Of a DNA stretch of 64,000 nucleotides, positions 8,355-17,717 are shown piece by piece; the stretch's first letter is position 1; every line of letters begins with the position of its first letter. Source of the DNA: Caballeronia sp. dw_19 (GTDB lineage Bacteria > Pseudomonadota > Gammaproteobacteria > Burkholderiales > Burkholderiaceae). The DNA lies in NCBI RefSeq assembly GCF_018449515.1, contig NZ_JAAVUQ010000034.1:1-64000 (forward strand), given 5' to 3'. Below the pieces are notes generated by a model, which saw nothing but the letters and a program-made list of their open reading frames with translations, did no database searches and was not told where the DNA came from. The position numbers and the translations under genes were made by a program.

Positions 8355-10733
8355 ATGCCGCCACGACAGTTTTCCAAACCAGTTCCATTGCGCGAAACGC
8401 GGCTACGCAGACGGCGGCTGTTCGCCGCGCTGATAGCCGTGCCGGGCCTGATGCCGGCGCTCGCGCACGCGCAGCTAGCGGGCGCGGCAGCCGACTCGCA
8501 ACCGCTCGGCGACGCCTGGAGCCTGCGGCTTGCGCCGCAGCTCGAAGAGCGGCCGTTGCGCCAGGGCAGCCAGCCGGCCACGTTCGTGCTCGGCGACCAC
8601 ACCACGGGCACGGCCGACCAGGACATGGCCGCGAAGGGTTCGGCCGAATTGCGCCGTAACGTCTCGGTGATCAAGTCGGATGCGCTGCATTACGACCAGG
8701 ACACCGACATGGCCGATGCTTACGGCCATGTCAGGATCTTCAACAACGGCAATTCGTTCATCGGCCCGGAAGCGCACTTGAAGGTGGAGGCGAACGAGGG
8801 TTACATGACGAACCCGAAGTACCGCTTCAATCTCTCGAACGGCTCGGGCAGCGCGCAGCGCGCGGACCTGATCGATGACGAACAAACGCGCGTGGATCAC
8901 GGCACGTACACGGCGTGTTCGTGCGAGTTGGATCCGGCCTGGTACATCAAGGGTACGTCGTTCGATTTCGATACCGGCGCGAACGAAGGCGTCGCGCACA
9001 ACGGTGTGCTGTTCTTCCAGGGCTTCCCGGTGTTCGCGAGCCCGTGGCTGTCGTTCCCGCTGACCGGCGAACGGCGCAGCGGCCTCTTGCCGCCCACGGT
9101 GTCGGTGAATTCGACCACCGGTTTTGAAGTGGAGATGCCGTACTACTTCAATATCGCGCCGAATCGCGATCTGGTGGTCACGCCGCGCCTGATGACACGC
9201 CGCGGTATTCAGATCCAGTCGACGTTCCGGTATTTGTCGCCGACTTATTCGGGCACGATCACCGGCGAATTCCTGCCGCAGGACTTGCAGACGCATACGA
9301 ACCGCTATGCGATCTACATCCAGCACCAGCAGAACTTTGGCGGCGGTTTCGGCGCTTATATCAACTACAACAAGGTCTCGGACAATCAGTATCCGGAAGA
9401 CCTGGGCAACGCGTCGAACCAGATCATCAACGGCACGCAGGTGCTGTATCAGCAGGAAGTGGGGCTCACGTACAACAACGGACCGTGGTCGATTCTCGCT
9501 CACGAGCAGCGCTGGCAGGTGTTGCCGCCGGCGACCTCGCCGTATGCGCGCGAACCGCAGTTGAATGTCCTGTACAACAAGTACAACGTCGGCGGTTTCG
9601 ACTACGGCGCGGAAGCGGACTACACGCGCTTTACGACCACCATCGCGGACTCCACGGAAGGTCAGCGCGTTGTCTTTAATCCGTACCTGAGCTACAGCGT
9701 CACCGGACCCGGTTATTTCGTTACGCCGAAGATCCAGTATCACTTCGCGTCGTACGACCTGAACGAGATCGGCAGTGCGGCCAACGGTACGCCCGCGGGC
9801 CAGCCGAAGAACCTGTCGGAATCCATTCCTACCGTCAGCTTCGACACCGGCCTGGTGTTCGACCGTTCGGTGCGCATCTTCGGGGAGGATTACATCCAGA
9901 CCCTGGAGCCGCGCCTGTATTACGTGTACACGCCGTATCGCAATCAGGAATTCGCGCCGATCTTCGACACCGGCCAGTCGGACTTCAGCCTCGCTGAAAT
10001 CTATACGCCGAACACGTACGCGGGTAACGACCGTATTGCCGATGCAAACCGTCTGACGGTGGGCCTGACCTCGCGTTTCATCAACCCGGCAACGGGCGAC
10101 GAACGCGCGCGTTTTGTGATCGCGCAGCAGTATTATTTCCAGCCGCAGCGCGTCACGATCACGGAAGGCCAGCCGCTCGACCAGGCGAAACACTCGGACC
10201 TGATCCTGGGCGCGTCTTTCAAGCTGGGCGCTGGTTTTTCACAGGAAACTGCGTTCCAATATAATGCCGACAACAACCAGTTGGTGCGGTCGAGCATCGG
10301 TTTCGGGTTCAGCCCGGCGGCGCGCGAAGTCATCAATATTGGGTATAGGTACACGCGGGCGAACGAGACCACGCTGTCCACCTCGCCGATCAACCAGATT
10401 CTGGTTTCGGCACAATGGCCATTGTCGCGACACATTTATAGCGTCGCCCGGGTGAACTACGATCTGGCGGGGCATCGACTCGTCGACGGGCTGCTGGGCT
10501 TCCAGTACGATGCCGACTGCTGGACCTTGGGCGTTGGCTTGCAGCGTTACGCAAACGGTATCACCAGCACCGGAAGTAACACTGCCGGGACGCGTATTCT
10601 CGCTCAAATGACGTTCAAGGGCCTGTCGAACGTCGATAATGGGCTGACCGCGGCGTTCCGCGCCGGCGTCAACGGTTACACGCCGCCGCCGCCGCCGCCC
10701 GCACCGCTCGCGCGTTACACGAATTACGAATGA
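8355..10733 (+). CDS. lptD: LPS-assembly outer membrane protein LptD
   Basis: A 792-residue outer membrane beta-barrel that, with LptE, inserts lipopolysaccharide into the outer leaflet. An Arg-rich stretch and hydrophobic segment end in ALAHA-QLAG, a signal peptide of about 39 residues. Next comes the OstA/LptA-like periplasmic domain (LHYDQDTDMADAYGHVRIF), then the long barrel domain. Cysteines in the mature protein are Cys188 and Cys190 (TACSC) and Cys722 (DADCW), so the C-terminal double cysteine of E. coli is single here. It ends in a poly-proline stretch (YTPPPPPPPAP). First gene of the lptD-surA-pdxA-rsmA series. Confidence 0.96.
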   Translation: MPPRQFSKPVPLRETRLRRRRLFAALIAVPGLMPALAHAQLAGAAADSQPLGDAWSLRLAPQLEERPLRQGSQPATFVLGDHTTGTADQDMAAKGSAELRRNVSVIKSDALHYDQDTDMADAYGHVRIFNNGNSFIGPEAHLKVEANEGYMTNPKYRFNLSNGSGSAQRADLIDDEQTRVDHGTYTACSCELDPAWYIKGTSFDFDTGANEGVAHNGVLFFQGFPVFASPWLSFPLTGERRSGLLPPTVSVNSTTGFEVEMPYYFNIAPNRDLVVTPRLMTRRGIQIQSTFRYLSPTYSGTITGEFLPQDLQTHTNRYAIYIQHQQNFGGGFGAYINYNKVSDNQYPEDLGNASNQIINGTQVLYQQEVGLTYNNGPWSILAHEQRWQVLPPATSPYAREPQLNVLYNKYNVGGFDYGAEADYTRFTTTIADSTEGQRVVFNPYLSYSVTGPGYFVTPKIQYHFASYDLNEIGSAANGTPAGQPKNLSESIPTVSFDTGLVFDRSVRIFGEDYIQTLEPRLYYVYTPYRNQEFAPIFDTGQSDFSLAEIYTPNTYAGNDRIADANRLTVGLTSRFINPATGDERARFVIAQQYYFQPQRVTITEGQPLDQAKHSDLILGASFKLGAGFSQETAFQYNADNNQLVRSSIGFGFSPAAREVINIGYRYTRANETTLSTSPINQILVSAQWPLSRHIYSVARVNYDLAGHRLVDGLLGFQYDADCWTLGVGLQRYANGITSTGSNTAGTRILAQMTFKGLSNVDNGLTAAFRAGVNGYTPPPPPPAPLARYTNYE

Positions 10734-10848
10734 GCGTGCGGAGCGGGTGCCGGGGAATACGCCAGGGTATAGGCAGGAAGCCGTAGGTACAGGGCAGAAG
10801 GGCAACAGGCAACAGGGTCGGTCACCGGCCGCAATCGATGGAGTATCT

Positions 10849-12228
10849 GTGTCAAACATGAACAAGTTGAAGTGCGCAATGTTCGCGGCAGGTGTTTTCG
10901 CCGCAGCTTTACTGGCCGGACCGGTGGCGCACGCTCAGGCGCTGGCGCCCTCGCCCACGGCGGGCGGCGCGCAGATTGCGGACTCTGTCGCGGCTGTTGT
11001 GAACAGCGACGTCATCACGGAACGTGAACTCGCCGACCGCACGGGTCTGATCGTGCGCCGCCTGCAACAGCAGAACGCGCCGGTTCCGCCGGCGGATCAG
11101 CTGCAACGCCAGGTGCTCGACCAGATGGTGATCGAGCGGATTCAGTTGCAGAAGGCGAAGGAAGACAACATCACCATTGACGACGCGACCGTGCAACGCA
11201 CGCTCGAGCGTCTCGCGCAGCAAAACCAGATGACGCTCGACGTGTACCGCGCGCGCATCGAGGCGCAAGGGGTGCCCTGGACGACTTTCCAGCGCGATGC
11301 CCGCACCGAGCTGACGCTATCGAAATTGCGTGAGAAAGAGGTGGACAGCAAGATCACGGTGTCGGACGGCGAAGTGGCCAACTACGTTGCCAGCCAGCGT
11401 GGACCGAACGCCCTCCAGTCCAACGACCTGCATCTCCAGCACATCATGTTCAAGGTGCCGGAGAACGCGTCGCAGGCTGACATTGCCGCTATCCAGGCGA
11501 AGGCCGAAGGCGTGCTGAAAGACGCGCAAAGCGGATCGGACTTTGCCAAGCTGGCCAAGAACAATACGCAGGATACCGACGCAGCCAAGGGCGGCGATCT
11601 CGGTTTCCGCACGCAGGCTTCGTTGCCGGCTTCCATTGTGAGCGCGGTTGCAACGCTGCGTCCGAACGAGGTGAATCCGCAACTGATTCGCACCGACGGC
11701 GGTTTTGAGATCATCAAGCTGGTGGAGCGCCGGACAGGCCAAGGCCAGGCCGCCGATGCCCCGAAGCTCGTGCAAACCCACGTCCGGCACATCTTGCTGC
11801 GCGTAGCCGATGGCGTGTCCGAGTCGGCCGCCCGTCAGAAGCTGCTGGAAATCAAGGATGACGTTCAGAAGGGCGGCGATTTCGCCAACTTCGCGCGGAC
11901 TTATTCGCAGGACGGTTCCGCGTCGCAAGGCGGGGACCTCGGCTGGATCAGCCCGGGCGAAACCGTGCCGGAATTCGAGCGCGCCATGAACAACCTGAAA
12001 GACGGTCAGGTCAGCGACCCGGTTCGCAGCGAGTACGGTTATCACTTGATCCAGGTGCTGGGACGCCGCGAGGCAGAAGGTTCAGTGCAGCAGCAACTGG
12101 ACACGGCGCGTCAGGCGATCGGTCAGCGCAAGGCCGAGCAAGCGTATTCCGACTGGCTGCGTGAACTGCGCGACACCGCTTACGTGCAGTACAAGGGCGT
12201 CGCGGCTCAACAAGCGCTGAACCAGTAA
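10849..12228 (+). CDS. surA: Periplasmic chaperone / peptidyl-prolyl isomerase SurA
   Basis: Assists folding of outer membrane proteins, including LptD encoded just upstream. A signal peptide ends near VAHAQ-AL. A SurA N-terminal domain follows (ADSVAAVVNSDVITERELADR), then two parvulin domains beginning at LHLQHIMFKVPENAS and THVRHILLRVADGVS. The GTG at 10849 has GGAG five bases upstream. The ATG three codons later (MNKLK) is the alternative but sits further from that site. About 459 residues, normal for the family. Confidence 0.95.
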   Translation: MSNMNKLKCAMFAAGVFAAALLAGPVAHAQALAPSPTAGGAQIADSVAAVVNSDVITERELADRTGLIVRRLQQQNAPVPPADQLQRQVLDQMVIERIQLQKAKEDNITIDDATVQRTLERLAQQNQMTLDVYRARIEAQGVPWTTFQRDARTELTLSKLREKEVDSKITVSDGEVANYVASQRGPNALQSNDLHLQHIMFKVPENASQADIAAIQAKAEGVLKDAQSGSDFAKLAKNNTQDTDAAKGGDLGFRTQASLPASIVSAVATLRPNEVNPQLIRTDGGFEIIKLVERRTGQGQAADAPKLVQTHVRHILLRVADGVSESAARQKLLEIKDDVQKGGDFANFARTYSQDGSASQGGDLGWISPGETVPEFERAMNNLKDGQVSDPVRSEYGYHLIQVLGRREAEGSVQQQLDTARQAIGQRKAEQAYSDWLRELRDTAYVQYKGVAAQQALNQ

Positions 12229-12239
12229 GGTTTGGCGAG

Positions 12240-13232
12240 ATGAACGCAGCAAGCCGCTCACCGTCTCTATTGTCCATAGCCATTACCACCGGGGAACCGG
12301 CGGGCGTGGGGCCTGAATTGACGGTGGCGGCGCTGGCTGAAGCGGCTCAGCGCTGGCCGTCGGTGCGCTTTACCGTGCTTGGCGACCGTGAGCTGATGGC
12401 CGAGCGGGCTGGTTCATCGCCGTGGCTTTCAACGGGCGCGGCAATCGAGATCGAGCATCACGCGCTGAGCGTGCCCGTCACCGCGGGCACGCTGAACGCC
12501 GCGAACGGGCGCTATGTGCTCGGCCTGCTCGATGCAGCCATAGACGGGGCGGTGAGCGGTCGGTTCGATGCCATCGTCACCGCGCCACTGCAGAAAAGTA
12601 CCATCAACGACGCCGGCGTTCCGTTCACCGGCCACACCGAATATCTCGCTGAACGCACGCATACCCCGCGCGTTGTCATGATGCTCGCGGGCATGGGCGA
12701 CCGGCCGCTGCGCGTCGCGCTCGCTACCACCCATCTGCCGCTGAAAGACGTGTCGGCGGCGTTGACGGTGGATGGCATTGTCGAGACGTTGAGCATTATT
12801 GACCGCGATCTGAAAGCGCTGTTCGGTCTGCCGAAACCGCGCATCCTCGTGACCGGGCTCAACCCGCACGCGGGCGAAAATGGTTATCTGGGCCGCGAGG
12901 AAATCGATGTCATCACGCCTGCGCTGCTGCAAGCGCGCGCGCTGGGCATTGACGCTCCCGGTCCCTATCCGGCTGATACCTTGTTCCAGCCGCGTTATCT
13001 CAAAGACGCCGATTGCGTGCTCGCCATGTTCCATGACCAGGGTTTGCCGGTCCTGAAATTCGCGACGTTCGGCGAAGGCATCAACATCACGCTGGGGCTG
13101 CCGATCATCCGCACGTCGGTCGATCACGGCACTGCGCTCGATCTGGCCGGCACGGGCCGCGCCGATCCGGGCAGCCTGATGGTGGCTATCGACACAGCCG
13201 TCGCCATGGCGCGCCACCGCCGCACAGCCTGA
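12240..13232 (+). CDS. pdxA: 4-hydroxythreonine-4-phosphate dehydrogenase
   Basis: NAD-dependent enzyme of the DXP-dependent pyridoxal 5'-phosphate pathway. The 330-residue protein shows the PdxA motifs TTGEPAGVGPEL, GHTEYLAE, GLNPHAGENGYLGREE and AMFHDQGLPVLK, the last carrying a metal-binding His. It begins 11 bp after the surA stop with GGCGAG just upstream, consistent with cotranscription. Confidence 0.96.
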   Translation: MNAASRSPSLLSIAITTGEPAGVGPELTVAALAEAAQRWPSVRFTVLGDRELMAERAGSSPWLSTGAAIEIEHHALSVPVTAGTLNAANGRYVLGLLDAAIDGAVSGRFDAIVTAPLQKSTINDAGVPFTGHTEYLAERTHTPRVVMMLAGMGDRPLRVALATTHLPLKDVSAALTVDGIVETLSIIDRDLKALFGLPKPRILVTGLNPHAGENGYLGREEIDVITPALLQARALGIDAPGPYPADTLFQPRYLKDADCVLAMFHDQGLPVLKFATFGEGINITLGLPIIRTSVDHGTALDLAGTGRADPGSLMVAIDTAVAMARHRRTA

Positions 13233-13292
13233 TTTCTTTTGCCTCGTTCCTTGTCTGTTTCCTTTTCATTGCGGTTTTAATCGGCTTCTCCG

Positions 13293-14105
13293 ATGTCCAT
13301 CAAGCACCAGGGCCACTTCGCGCGCAAGCGCTTCGGGCAGAACTTCCTCGTTGATCAAGGCGTGATCGATTCGATCGTCGACACCATCGCGCCCAAGCGC
13401 GGCGAACGCATGGTCGAAATCGGCCCGGGTCTTGCCGCGCTCACCGCGCCGCTGGTCGAACGGCTCTCCACGCCCGAATCGCCGCTGCACGCGGTAGAAC
13501 TGGATCGTGATTTGATCGGACGGCTTGAGAAGCGGTTTGGCAATCTGCTGGCGTTGCATGCCGGCGACGCCCTCGCGTTCGATTTTGGTTCGCTCGCGCT
13601 GGAAGGTGAAAAACCGTCACTGCGGATTGTCGGGAATTTGCCCTACAACATTTCCAGTCCGCTGCTGTTTCACCTGACCGCGTTCGCGCCGAAAGTCATC
13701 GATCAGCATTTCATGTTGCAGGACGAAGTGGTGGACCGGATGATCGCCGAGCCGGGCAACAAGGACTTTGGCCGGCTGACCGTGATGCTTCAGTATCGCT
13801 ATGCAATCGATAAGCTCATCGACGTCCCGCCCGAATCCTTTAATCCGCCGCCGAAAGTGAATTCCGCGATCGTGCGGATGATTCCCTTCGCGCCGCATGA
13901 GTTGCCGGACGTGGATGACAAGGTTCTCGGCGAAGTCGTGCTCGCGGCGTTCTCGCAGCGGCGCAAGATGATGCGCAATACGTTGGGCGTGTATCGAGAT
14001 CGCGTGGATTTCGATGCGCTGGGATTTGACCTTTCACGCCGCGCGGAAGAAGTGCCCGTGGCCGAGTTCGTGAAACTGGCGCAGGTGGTGAAGGCGGCGC
14101 AGTAG
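13293..14105 (+). CDS. rsmA: 16S rRNA dimethyladenosine transferase
   Basis: Dimethylates the two adjacent adenines near the 3' end of 16S rRNA (KsgA). The 270-residue protein contains FGQNFLVD, the AdoMet-binding loop VEIGPGLAALTAPL, the acidic motif HAVELDRDL and the catalytic NLPYNISSPLLF. The pdxA-rsmA pairing is widespread. A 60-bp gap follows pdxA. Confidence 0.97.
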   Translation: MSIKHQGHFARKRFGQNFLVDQGVIDSIVDTIAPKRGERMVEIGPGLAALTAPLVERLSTPESPLHAVELDRDLIGRLEKRFGNLLALHAGDALAFDFGSLALEGEKPSLRIVGNLPYNISSPLLFHLTAFAPKVIDQHFMLQDEVVDRMIAEPGNKDFGRLTVMLQYRYAIDKLIDVPPESFNPPPKVNSAIVRMIPFAPHELPDVDDKVLGEVVLAAFSQRRKMMRNTLGVYRDRVDFDALGFDLSRRAEEVPVAEFVKLAQVVKAAQ

Positions 14106-14521
14106 TCGCTTTTAAGGCCGCAGACGGGTTTCGATAGCGCGTGTGGTGTTTCGCCTGAGCGGGCCTCGCCGGTCGCGTCAAGGCAGTTTTATCAAGCCGC
14201 TATCGCCCTTGCTGCCGCTCCCTGCGTCTTTTTTATCTCATTATTCCGGGTTCGCTGACGCGAATCTCGCGACCTCTGTCCGCTCCCCTTTTCTTCTTGC
14301 CTTCATGCGGCCACTGCATCCTCGCGATGCAAGAAATGCACTGGAGTTAATCCCATCGCTGGTCTCAAATTGGCAGCGCAAACGCGCAGAAAGACTCTTG
14401 TAAGGGGCAATCGCTTCAGCGGCATGACGCGGGTATGCATCGGAGACGGGCAACGACTTCTTTGATTCGTGGCGATACAGGCGAGGCCTGATCGTCGCAT
14501 GACGACATCACGAGGAGACGT
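14106..14521. other. Porin upstream region with a possible dispersed intergenic repeat
   Basis: This 416-bp gap has no convincing gene; an 86-codon frame at 14143-14403 lacks any recognisable domain. The segment at about 14310-14400 contains the small dyad GCATCctcgcGATGC. Its minus-strand translation (CAANLRPAMGL..., ...FLHREDAV) resembles peptides I recall from many spurious Burkholderia ORFs, which would suggest a repeated intergenic sequence. That is recollection, not a search. The porin promoter should lie between 14400 and 14520 but was not placed. Confidence 0.3.
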
Positions 14522-15670
14522 ATGAACAGGTCGGGACAACTTAAAAAAACGGGTGGATTGGGAAAATGGTGCAAGGTGACTTACGCGTTGCTGCCCGCCG
14601 CGTTCGCCTGCGAAACGAGCCACGCACAATCCAGCGTCACGCTCTACGGCATCGCCGACGTGAGCGTGCGCTATCTGTCCAACGCCGACACACGGGGTAA
14701 CGGCCGCTTCCTGATGGGACCCGGCGGCATGAGCGAGAGCCGCTGGGGCATCAAGGGCGTTGAAGATCTGGGCGGTGGCTGGTCAACCTTCTTCAAGCTC
14801 GAAAACCGCTTTCTCCTGAACAACGGCCAGAGCGACACCACCATGCCGTTTTTCAACGAAGCGCAAATCGGCCTGCAGTCGTCGACGTATGGGCAGGTCG
14901 TGTTGGGCCGTCAGTACAACGTGATGATCGAAGGCATCACCATGGGCGGGTACTCCAGCAATCCATGGATTCCCTACGACTTCAACTTTCAGCCCGAAGT
15001 CACCATGACCGGCGGTATCTGGAGCAGCAACCAGATCCAGTATCACGGCAGGTACAAGGACTTTCGCATCTCGACCGCCTATTCGTTCAGCGGCAACGCT
15101 GGTCATATGGCATATGGCAGCCAGTACGGCGTAGCAGCAGCCTACGCGCCGGCGAACGGCCCATTCACGCTCGGTGGAGCGTTCAAGGAGACGAAGGACT
15201 CGCTCAACGGCAGCAACGCAAAGGCGTGGACCGTTGGCGGTTCGTACACGTGGGACAAGACGCGTTTCGCGCTGGGTTATATCGTCAATCAGAACGACAA
15301 GGGGTTCTCCACCTTCGCCAACGGACCCTTCGCCGCGCCGGGACTCGCCGCGCTGAAATACTCCGACTTCAAGCGGCGCAGGATGATACTCGGCGGCGTT
15401 ACGCAGCAAGCAGGTGCATGGCACTTCGCCGCAAACGTGTGGCGCACGCTGCAGGCCGGCAAGACCCAACCGCAGGACGGCTCGGCGTGGCAATTTCAAC
15501 TGGTCACCGATTACGACCTGTCCAAGCGCACAGACGTGTATCTGGAAACCGATTATTCACTCTATAGGGGCGATCTGATCGGCTCTCAGTTGCAAGGGGT
15601 CAACGCTGTCAGCCTCGCGCAGAAAAGCACGCAGCTTGGCGTGATGGCCGGAATCCGGCACAAGTTTTGA
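14522..15670 (+). CDS. Gram-negative trimeric porin
   Basis: A 382-residue outer membrane general-diffusion porin of the Burkholderia type. The signal peptide ends at SHA-QSSVTLYG. SSVTLYGIADVSVRYLSN is the classic first strand, followed by SRWGIKGVEDLGGGW..FFKLENRF, the VVLGRQYN motif, and a C-terminal strand ending GVMAGIRHKF with the terminal Phe needed for barrel assembly. A GAGGAG lies 5' of the ATG. Monocistronic: it ends at a strong terminator and has a long upstream region. Substrate preference cannot be read from the sequence. Confidence 0.95.
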   Translation: MNRSGQLKKTGGLGKWCKVTYALLPAAFACETSHAQSSVTLYGIADVSVRYLSNADTRGNGRFLMGPGGMSESRWGIKGVEDLGGGWSTFFKLENRFLLNNGQSDTTMPFFNEAQIGLQSSTYGQVVLGRQYNVMIEGITMGGYSSNPWIPYDFNFQPEVTMTGGIWSSNQIQYHGRYKDFRISTAYSFSGNAGHMAYGSQYGVAAAYAPANGPFTLGGAFKETKDSLNGSNAKAWTVGGSYTWDKTRFALGYIVNQNDKGFSTFANGPFAAPGLAALKYSDFKRRRMILGGVTQQAGAWHFAANVWRTLQAGKTQPQDGSAWQFQLVTDYDLSKRTDVYLETDYSLYRGDLIGSQLQGVNAVSLAQKSTQLGVMAGIRHKF

Positions 15671-15676
15671 GCCGGG

Positions 15677-15713
15677 ACCGGCGGCATCCGGCGCGGGACG
15701 CCGCCGGTTTTTT
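15677..15713 (+). terminator. Rho-independent terminator after the porin gene
   Basis: A 9-bp GC-rich stem (ACCGGCGGC with GCCGCCGGT) followed by a run of six T, seven bases after the porin stop. Confidence 0.9.
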
Positions 15714-15827
15714 GCAATTTTTCACGAACGTCCGGCGCCGGTATGCGCGGCTCCGCGGCAGCAGGAGGTGATATAACCACCCGGCTCCGAAACCAGCGAT
15801 CAATTATTTAGGGTTCCGTTTTAAATC

Positions 15828-16772
15828 ATGCATGAGATCAATTCGCGTCGCCTCGCGCATATGGTTGCGCTCGCCGAAGAGGGTAGTTTCGCGCGTGCGG
15901 CGGAGCGGGTTCATCTGAGTCAGCCCGCGCTCAGCCGTAGTATCCAGGCGCTGGAAGACGAGTTCGATATCAAGCTTTTCGATCGCGCGGCCCGCGGCGT
16001 GGCGACAACCGCTGCCGGCCGGATGCTGGTCGAGCGTGCCCGGCGCGTGCTGTTCGAAACACGCTGTCTTTTTCGCGATGTCGAGTTGATCAGGTCGGAC
16101 GCGCTGGGGGAAGTGAGAATCGGAATGGGGCCTTATGCCGCCGCCATCCTGTTTCCAGATTTACTGGTCGAATGTGCACGGCAGTTTCCGGCTACCAAGG
16201 TATCCGTACAAATAGCAGAAGCCAGCGCGCTGATGCAAAGCCTGCGCTCGGAGGATGCTGATTTCGTGGTGATGGATCGTCGTGAAACGCCGGCTGCGCC
16301 CGATGTCACCACCCATCGCCTGACCAGTCACGACGGCGGCTGGTTCGTGCGCCCCGGTCATCCGTTGCTCGCGCGTGCGCCGGTGCCATTGGCGGCATTG
16401 CGCGAATTCCCCATGGTGTCCGTGCCGCTGTCTGCGTTCATGGAAGACGCGTTGCGCCGGCTGCTGAAGTTTCGCGCGCACGAGGCCGTTCCCGTGCAGT
16501 TGGAATGTAGCGATGTCACCGCGCTCAAGGATGTGGTCGCGCGATCCGATGCCGTGATGTTCTGCACGGCTTCAGTGTTGCAGCGAGATCCCGATGGCCA
16601 GCGCCTCGTGCGTGTGTCGATTGTTCATCCGCGCAAACTGGGGCTTCAATTCGCACTCGTTTGCCTTGCCGATCGAACGCAATCCGCTGCGGCGGAGGCG
16701 GCGCTTACGCTTGCCGGGCAGATCATGAATGACGCCAGCCGCGCCGCGCAAGCGGCCGGGCGTGCCCGTTAG
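15828..16772 (+). CDS. LysR-family transcriptional regulator
   Basis: A 314-residue LTTR. The N-terminal winged helix is clear: LAHMVALAEEGSFARAAERV, LSQPALSRSIQALE and LFDRAARGVATTAAG. A periplasmic-binding-like effector domain follows. The target is unknown. It runs convergently into the EamA exporter gene with a 9-bp gap, so that gene is a neighbour rather than a divergent target. Confidence 0.93.
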   Translation: MHEINSRRLAHMVALAEEGSFARAAERVHLSQPALSRSIQALEDEFDIKLFDRAARGVATTAAGRMLVERARRVLFETRCLFRDVELIRSDALGEVRIGMGPYAAAILFPDLLVECARQFPATKVSVQIAEASALMQSLRSEDADFVVMDRRETPAAPDVTTHRLTSHDGGWFVRPGHPLLARAPVPLAALREFPMVSVPLSAFMEDALRRLLKFRAHEAVPVQLECSDVTALKDVVARSDAVMFCTASVLQRDPDGQRLVRVSIVHPRKLGLQFALVCLADRTQSAAAEAALTLAGQIMNDASRAAQAAGRAR

Positions 16773-16781
16773 CCGGCCTTT

Positions 16782-17717
16782 TCAGGTACGCCGCCGTCCG
16801 GCGGGTGCATTGACCAGCGCAATGCCCGTGACAACCAGCGCCGATGCAAGCATGAAACGCGTAGTCAGCGTTTCCCCCAGCAGCACGACGCCGAACGCGA
16901 CACCGAAGATGGGCGTGAGAAACGAGAATACCGAGAGCCGCGACGCCATGTAGCGCGTCAGCAGCCAGAACCACGTGAGATAGCTCAGGAACGCCACCAC
17001 GATCGCCTGATACGCGAGGCTGGCGACGGCAGTTGGTGTGATCGTGCTCACATGCGTTTGCCCGAGCGCGAAGGCGAGCGCAAGCAAAACAATGGCCGAT
17101 ACCGCGAGCTGATAGAGGAGCGTCTTGCTCGCGCTTGCACGAGCGAGCGGTGATGCGCGGATGACGACCGTTGTCGCTGCCCAGAACACGCCGCCGAGCA
17201 CGCCGAGAGCATCGCCGGCGGTGCCTTGCCATGTCGATGCGCTGCCCGTTGCCGGGTGCAGGAAGCCATCGGCGAAAGCGAGCGCGATGCCGCCGAACGC
17301 GAGCGCTATTCCTGCCCACTGCACCCGCTTCAGCTTTTCTCCCGCGACGAACCAGTGCAGGCCAAGGGCCATGAAACACGGCGCGGTGTAGAGAAAGACG
17401 ACCATGCGCGTGGCGCTGGTCAACGTCAGTCCCAGGAAAATGCACACGAACTCGCCGCCGAACAGCACGCCGGCAAGCAGGCCGGACGCGAGGGTGTCGT
17501 CGCGGCGAAACAGCGCGACGCCGCGTGAACGTGTCCATATCCAGACGAGAACTGTTGCTATGGTTGAACGGATGCCAGCCTGAAGCAGCGGCGGGAAAGA
17601 GCCGTTCGCGCTCTTGATGGCGACTTGCTGGAAACCCCACACTGCGCATAGCGCGATCATCAGCAGGATGGCGGTCGCGTCGGGCGCGCGGCGCGAGGGC
17701 AGGGCTGTGGTGCTCAT
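16782..17717 (-). CDS. EamA/DMT-family drug or metabolite exporter
   Basis: A 311-residue inner membrane protein with about ten transmembrane helices forming two EamA repeats. The first starts AILLMIALCAVWGFQQVAIK, which includes the typical WG motif. The second covers the C-terminal half (FLSYLTWFWLLTRYMASRLSVFSFLTPIFG). Such proteins export amino acids, nucleosides or other metabolites; the substrate is not predictable. The ATG at 17717 (MSTTALPSRR) gives normal length, though no strong ribosome-binding site precedes it. An upstream start would add 25 residues. Confidence 0.9.
   Translation of the reverse strand: MSTTALPSRRAPDATAILLMIALCAVWGFQQVAIKSANGSFPPLLQAGIRSTIATVLVWIWTRSRGVALFRRDDTLASGLLAGVLFGGEFVCIFLGLTLTSATRMVVFLYTAPCFMALGLHWFVAGEKLKRVQWAGIALAFGGIALAFADGFLHPATGSASTWQGTAGDALGVLGGVFWAATTVVIRASPLARASASKTLLYQLAVSAIVLLALAFALGQTHVSTITPTAVASLAYQAIVVAFLSYLTWFWLLTRYMASRLSVFSFLTPIFGVAFGVVLLGETLTTRFMLASALVVTGIALVNAPAGRRRT

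Noticed and set aside
8475..10193. A 572-codon open frame on the minus strand
   Set aside because: Lies wholly antisense to lptD. The translation is Arg/Val-rich without domains, as expected from the high-GC third-position pattern.
14143..14403. 86-codon frame upstream of the porin
   Set aside because: No domain and no ribosome-binding site; overlaps the suspected repeat sequence.
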